This document shows, in pieces, positions 61,296-64,000 of a DNA stretch of 64,000 bases. Location: positions 124,001-188,000 of the forward strand of contig CANQZG010000002.1 in NCBI GenBank assembly GCA_947628305.1, in the 5' to 3' direction. The stretch is from an uncultured Muribaculaceae bacterium (lineage in GTDB: Bacteria; Bacteroidota; Bacteroidia; Bacteroidales; Muribaculaceae). The position numbers and the translations under genes are program-made. The first letter of the stretch is position 1, and every line of letters begins with the position of its first letter. The notes below the pieces were generated by a model. The model searched no databases. It saw only the letters and a program-made list of their open reading frames with translations, and had not been told where the DNA came from.

Positions 61296-61326
61296 AGAGA
61301 TAGACCGCTTCAAGTGGTCTATCTCT
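61296..61326 (+). promoter_or_regulatory. hairpin downstream of VR (DGR target-recognition type)
   Basis: A 13-bp stem (61296-61308 with 61314-61326, one G-U pair) around loop TTCAA, 17 nt after the stop codon of the target gene and about 70 nt after the VR. No U-tract follows, so it is not an obvious terminator. In other DGRs a hairpin just past the VR helps retrohoming. Confidence 0.65.
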
Positions 61327-61389
61327 GGCAAACATAATGACAACAAACAACAAAAAGAAATGAACTCAAAAAGGTAGCGCGTCCCCGGT

Positions 61390-61507
61390 GCCGTGTCGTT
61401 GGCCGTGCGAACAACAATGCGAATGCGAATGGCGGCCTCGTTTACTCGAACGCGAACAACGTTTCTACGAACTCGAACACGAACAACGGCTCTCGGCTCA
61501 CATTCAA
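61390..61507 (+). repeat. DGR template repeat (TR)
   Basis: 118 bp with AAC codons concentrated at the positions that vary in the VR (for example CGAACGCGAACAACG around 61448-61461). It is non-coding here and lies between the target gene and the reverse transcriptase. Its RNA is the template for the adenine-mutagenised cDNA. Confidence 0.96.
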
Positions 61508-61700
61508 GCGAATACAAAAACGTGAGGCTCCCCTCATGCTCTAACAATCGTATGACCCTGCAACGCCTACGGGATAGGCAACGCATTCTGCGAGGGACGC
61601 AAGCCTCGGCAACCCTCTCTGATTTATTCCAATCCTGAACAAAGTGGAATAGATTGGAAGAAAGCCGGAACATAACAGTAGCGCCTGAAGGCTTTTTAGA
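61508..61700 (+). ncRNA. spacer RNA between TR and reverse transcriptase
   Basis: 193 nt without a credible gene. It holds short pairings: GCCTA-CGGGA-TAGGC near 61566-61580, TCCAATC paired with GATTGGA near 61630-61665, and a small hairpin GCCT-GAA-GGC with five T just before the RT start. In studied DGRs the region after the TR is a structured part of the template RNA bound by the RT; the same is inferred here. Confidence 0.5.
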
Positions 61701-63314
61701 ATGAACGAAGATATTCCATACATGACCTCGGAACAGCCAAGTGAGGCTATCACATGGCAATTCCCAATCCCCGACCTCACGACCGAGATTGTGGATAGGG
61801 TCAATATGGAGAGTGCTTTCGATTATGTTGTAAGTCATTTGGAGAACTCCGGCCAACGCGACCATATACGCCCCAAGAGGAAGCAATATGTTGACCGGCT
61901 CATTACTGAAATCTCAACTGGAACATTCAGGATAACCGAGAAAGATTTCAGAACTCTGCGAGTAACTGACGGGCCAAAGGAGCGCATAGTTCAATGCCCG
62001 ACAGTGTATCATCGCGTAGGCTGTCATGCGATTATGACGGTGTTTGAGAAATACACATATCCGACCCTGATAACGAACACAGGAGCCTCGATTAAAGGGC
62101 GAGGTATGCACTGGCTCTTTCATGTCATCAAAGAAGATATGAGCCGAGTGCCAGAGTTCATGAAGTATTTCTATCAGTGTGATGTCTGCCACTACTACGA
62201 CAACATCAGCCAAAGAATTATGAAGTGGCAGATCCGGCAATATACCTCTGACCCGATATTGCTGCCTCAACTTGATAATTTCGTGGAACTGCTGCCGGAG
62301 GGCTTATCAAAGGGCCTCCGTTCTTCGCAATGCTTTGCCAATCTCCACCTCTCGGACATAGACCACAAAATGAGCGCGAGGGTAAGGAACTATGTCTTTA
62401 CGGAGAATGGCATTGAAGAGTGCGTGCCGGTGGCTGTCGGGCAGGGTGAAATGACACTCAAGTGGCAAAAGGTACGCTTCCTGTATTACCGATACTGCGA
62501 TGACATAGTAATATTCGCTCCCACGAAAAAAGAACTATGGCTGCTTCGGGATTATCTCGTGTCGTTGCTGGCCGAGAAAGGATTGCAAGTAAAGCCGAGT
62601 GAGGCAGTACGCCCTTTGAGTGAGGGCAATGACTATCTCGGTTTCAAGAATTATGGCACTCATACCCTGATTAGGAAAAGGACAAAGCAAAAGTTTGCGA
62701 GGGCGTTAGCGAGGGTGAAATCTCGTAAGCGCCGGCAGAAATTGATTGGCTCATTCTTTGGAATGGCGAGCCATGCAGACAGTCGGCATCTGCTAAAAAC
62801 GCTTCTCGCTCCCAGTGAGTATAAACGATTAAAGTTCAAAGACAAGATGAAAGATTTCGGTGATTTCAAACTCAATCCTACCACCCTTGACGGCAAAAAG
62901 AACTTCCGGGGGAATAAGATCAGCCCTCGTGAGTTAGACGGCAAAGGTTTCATCGTGGTAGATTTCGAGAGCGACGTAGTAGCCAGACGAGATAGGGAAG
63001 AATATCAGCGCAGGCTTCAGGACGCGAGTGTGAGGGGTGTTAATCCTGACCTCGTGGAGAAGCCCAAGACAAAGTATATCATTCAGATAATCTATCAGGG
63101 AGCCTTACGCAAAATGTGGACTGGCGACCGCGACCTGTGGAACATACTCGACCAGATAGCCGATGAGAACGGATTTCCGTTCTTTGCTGCTATTGAAATG
63201 GACTATTCCGGCCAATACCCCAAAGCCAATTTCGTATCAGCTTCTAAGTTCAACATCACGGCTCCCTCCGACAAAGAATTGGAAAGTATTCTCAATCGTT
63301 TCAACCTCAAATAA
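61701..63314 (+). CDS. DGR reverse transcriptase with C-terminal extension
   Basis: 537 residues. RT motifs: palm A 'YQCDVCHYYDNISQRI' (Asp ~161), the DGR-typical 'GLSKGLRSSQCFANLHLS' (about 201-218), catalytic 'YYRYCDDIVIFAP' (YCDD, 265-268), 'GNDYLGFKNYGTH', and 'GSFFGMASHADS' thumb element. Residues ~375-537 exceed a usual DGR RT. They contain 'GKKNFRGNKISPRELDGKGF', 'IVVDFESDV' and 'KYIIQIIYQGALRKMWTGDR', like a small OB-type domain seen with some Bacteroidales DGRs. It copies TR RNA into mutagenised cDNA. No separate Avd gene is seen, so the extension may take over template handling. Confidence 0.95.
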   Translation: MNEDIPYMTSEQPSEAITWQFPIPDLTTEIVDRVNMESAFDYVVSHLENSGQRDHIRPKRKQYVDRLITEISTGTFRITEKDFRTLRVTDGPKERIVQCPTVYHRVGCHAIMTVFEKYTYPTLITNTGASIKGRGMHWLFHVIKEDMSRVPEFMKYFYQCDVCHYYDNISQRIMKWQIRQYTSDPILLPQLDNFVELLPEGLSKGLRSSQCFANLHLSDIDHKMSARVRNYVFTENGIEECVPVAVGQGEMTLKWQKVRFLYYRYCDDIVIFAPTKKELWLLRDYLVSLLAEKGLQVKPSEAVRPLSEGNDYLGFKNYGTHTLIRKRTKQKFARALARVKSRKRRQKLIGSFFGMASHADSRHLLKTLLAPSEYKRLKFKDKMKDFGDFKLNPTTLDGKKNFRGNKISPRELDGKGFIVVDFESDVVARRDREEYQRRLQDASVRGVNPDLVEKPKTKYIIQIIYQGALRKMWTGDRDLWNILDQIADENGFPFFAAIEMDYSGQYPKANFVSASKFNITAPSDKELESILNRFNLK

Positions 63315-63321
63315 CAACATC

Positions 63322-63816
63322 ATGGAAAAAGTATATGGCGCCACTGGCCGACAGGACGGCCTCTATAAGATAGGCCGCAACAAGTGGGAACTTATCTTTG
63401 GCTTCGGCAAAGACAGTGAACAGGAACAGACTGGCTGGAACTACCGCCAACGCTTTTCATCGAAGCCCTCTCTCGATGAGATAAAGGCGATAATCACGGC
63501 ACAGATCGAGGCCGACTATGCAGAAAAACTCATGGCCGGGTTTGAATGGAACGGCAAGCGTGTCGAGTATTCCGAGGAGCGCAAGAGCGATTTTACCGGG
63601 CTTATCACCGGCTTGCAGGGAGGGCTGTTCCAACTGCCCCTGACAATGAACCTTAGCGATACAGCCCTCGTGTTGCATGAGTTTACATCTATCGAGGAAG
63701 TTGGTGAGGTGGCTGCCGGTATCTGCGCCCACAAAACGGCTGTTACCAATGCCAAGTGGCAAGAAAAATCATCTATAAACTGGGAGTCGGAGATATGGAA
63801 TGGTGCGCAACAGTAA
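63322..63816 (+). CDS. hypothetical protein after the DGR reverse transcriptase
   Basis: 164 residues from ATG 63322, 7 nt after the RT stop. '[20 protein letters not shown]', '[20 protein letters not shown]', '[20 protein letters not shown]' resemble DUF4376-like phage tail-associated proteins ('f.WNG....s.e.q.df'). It may serve the tail fibre or the DGR. The DUF4376 similarity is by eye. Confidence 0.75.
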
Positions 63817-64000
63817 TTTCCGGCTTCATAATGGTAGTGTACCTGTTCTCATTTATCGGGAATAACGGTATTCCTACCTCGATAAGCGATACCTACTACC
63901 GCAATAACAAGCGGTGGCTATTCTCTGCTGTCCTGATAGTGGCCGCTTCTCTCGCTCTTGCTCCAATCCTGAACCACACGCCTGAAAGTTACAAGTTCCT
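63795..64000 (+). CDS. membrane protein, partial (runs off right edge)
   Basis: An open frame from ATG 63795 overlapping the previous gene by 22 bp. 68 residues are visible, with two hydrophobic helices ('[20 protein letters not shown]' and '[18 protein letters not shown]') and a conserved-looking loop '[13 protein letters not shown]' between. Proteins of this type occur near lysis and tail genes in Bacteroidales phages. The remainder is outside the window. Confidence 0.75.

Noticed and set aside
13149-64000. Mu-like transposable phage (as for some Bacteroides DGR phages)
   Set aside because: No transposase A/B genes, Mu-type head genes or Mor-Mu order are visible in the shown part.

Overview
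The window joins a Bacteroidales chromosome (about 1-12,800) to a temperate tailed-phage genome (about 12,800 to the right edge, where it continues out of view). The host part carries, all on the minus strand, an oxalate-degradation pair (oxc, frc), an ECF sigma factor with a putative anti-sigma protein and a secreted protein, the type IX secretion translocon gene sprA, ruvA, and an RluA-family pseudouridine synthase gene. SprA, promoters of the form TTG-N20-TAnnTTTG, start codons in A-rich contexts and the oxalate genes fit a gut Bacteroidales bacterium, plausibly a Muribaculaceae member. The family assignment is inference. A roughly 307-bp MITE-like element lies between frc and the sigma-factor cluster.

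The prophage starts with a leftward XRE-type repressor and a divergent rightward promoter. Next come a recombination and replication block (ERF annealing protein, PD-(D/E)XK nuclease, OB-fold DUF3127 protein, NinB-like protein, SF2 helicase, VRR-NUC nuclease, replication organizer) and a PcfK/PcfJ pair with small proteins. A regulator with two helix-turn-helix units then leads a tightly overlapping row of genes: DUF488, a tRNA-like gene, a large amidoligase, a ParB-like protein and a saccharopine/alanine-dehydrogenase-like enzyme. This row runs directly into the terminase genes. It is the least explained system in the window and looks like an amino-acid-based modification pathway.

Terminase, head-tail and tail genes up to the tape measure follow (28.6-39.0 kb). 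A leftward two-gene moron interrupts them: a DUF262 + HNH (GmrSD-like) protein and a lipoprotein, preceded by a leader that can fold into a pseudoknot-like structure. A second rightward DNA-metabolism region (41.9-47.1 kb) holds a sliding-clamp-like protein, a ParB protein with a cysteine cluster and many small proteins. The remaining structural genes (protease-scaffold, capsid, tail protein, portal, connector) follow at 47.6-53.1 kb.

The window ends with a complete diversity-generating retroelement (DGR). A 2,724-residue receptor-binding protein carries a variable repeat at its C-terminus. A template repeat lies exactly 280 bp downstream, and a YCDD reverse transcriptase follows. All 14 differences between template and variable repeat are at template adenines, so mutagenic retrohoming has clearly occurred in this lineage. 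Short repeated regulatory sequences (TTG-N7-GATAA promoter elements and TAAGCAAATAAGTT leader motifs) recur before many early genes and suggest one shared control circuit. No integrase or transposase is visible; it may lie beyond the right edge.
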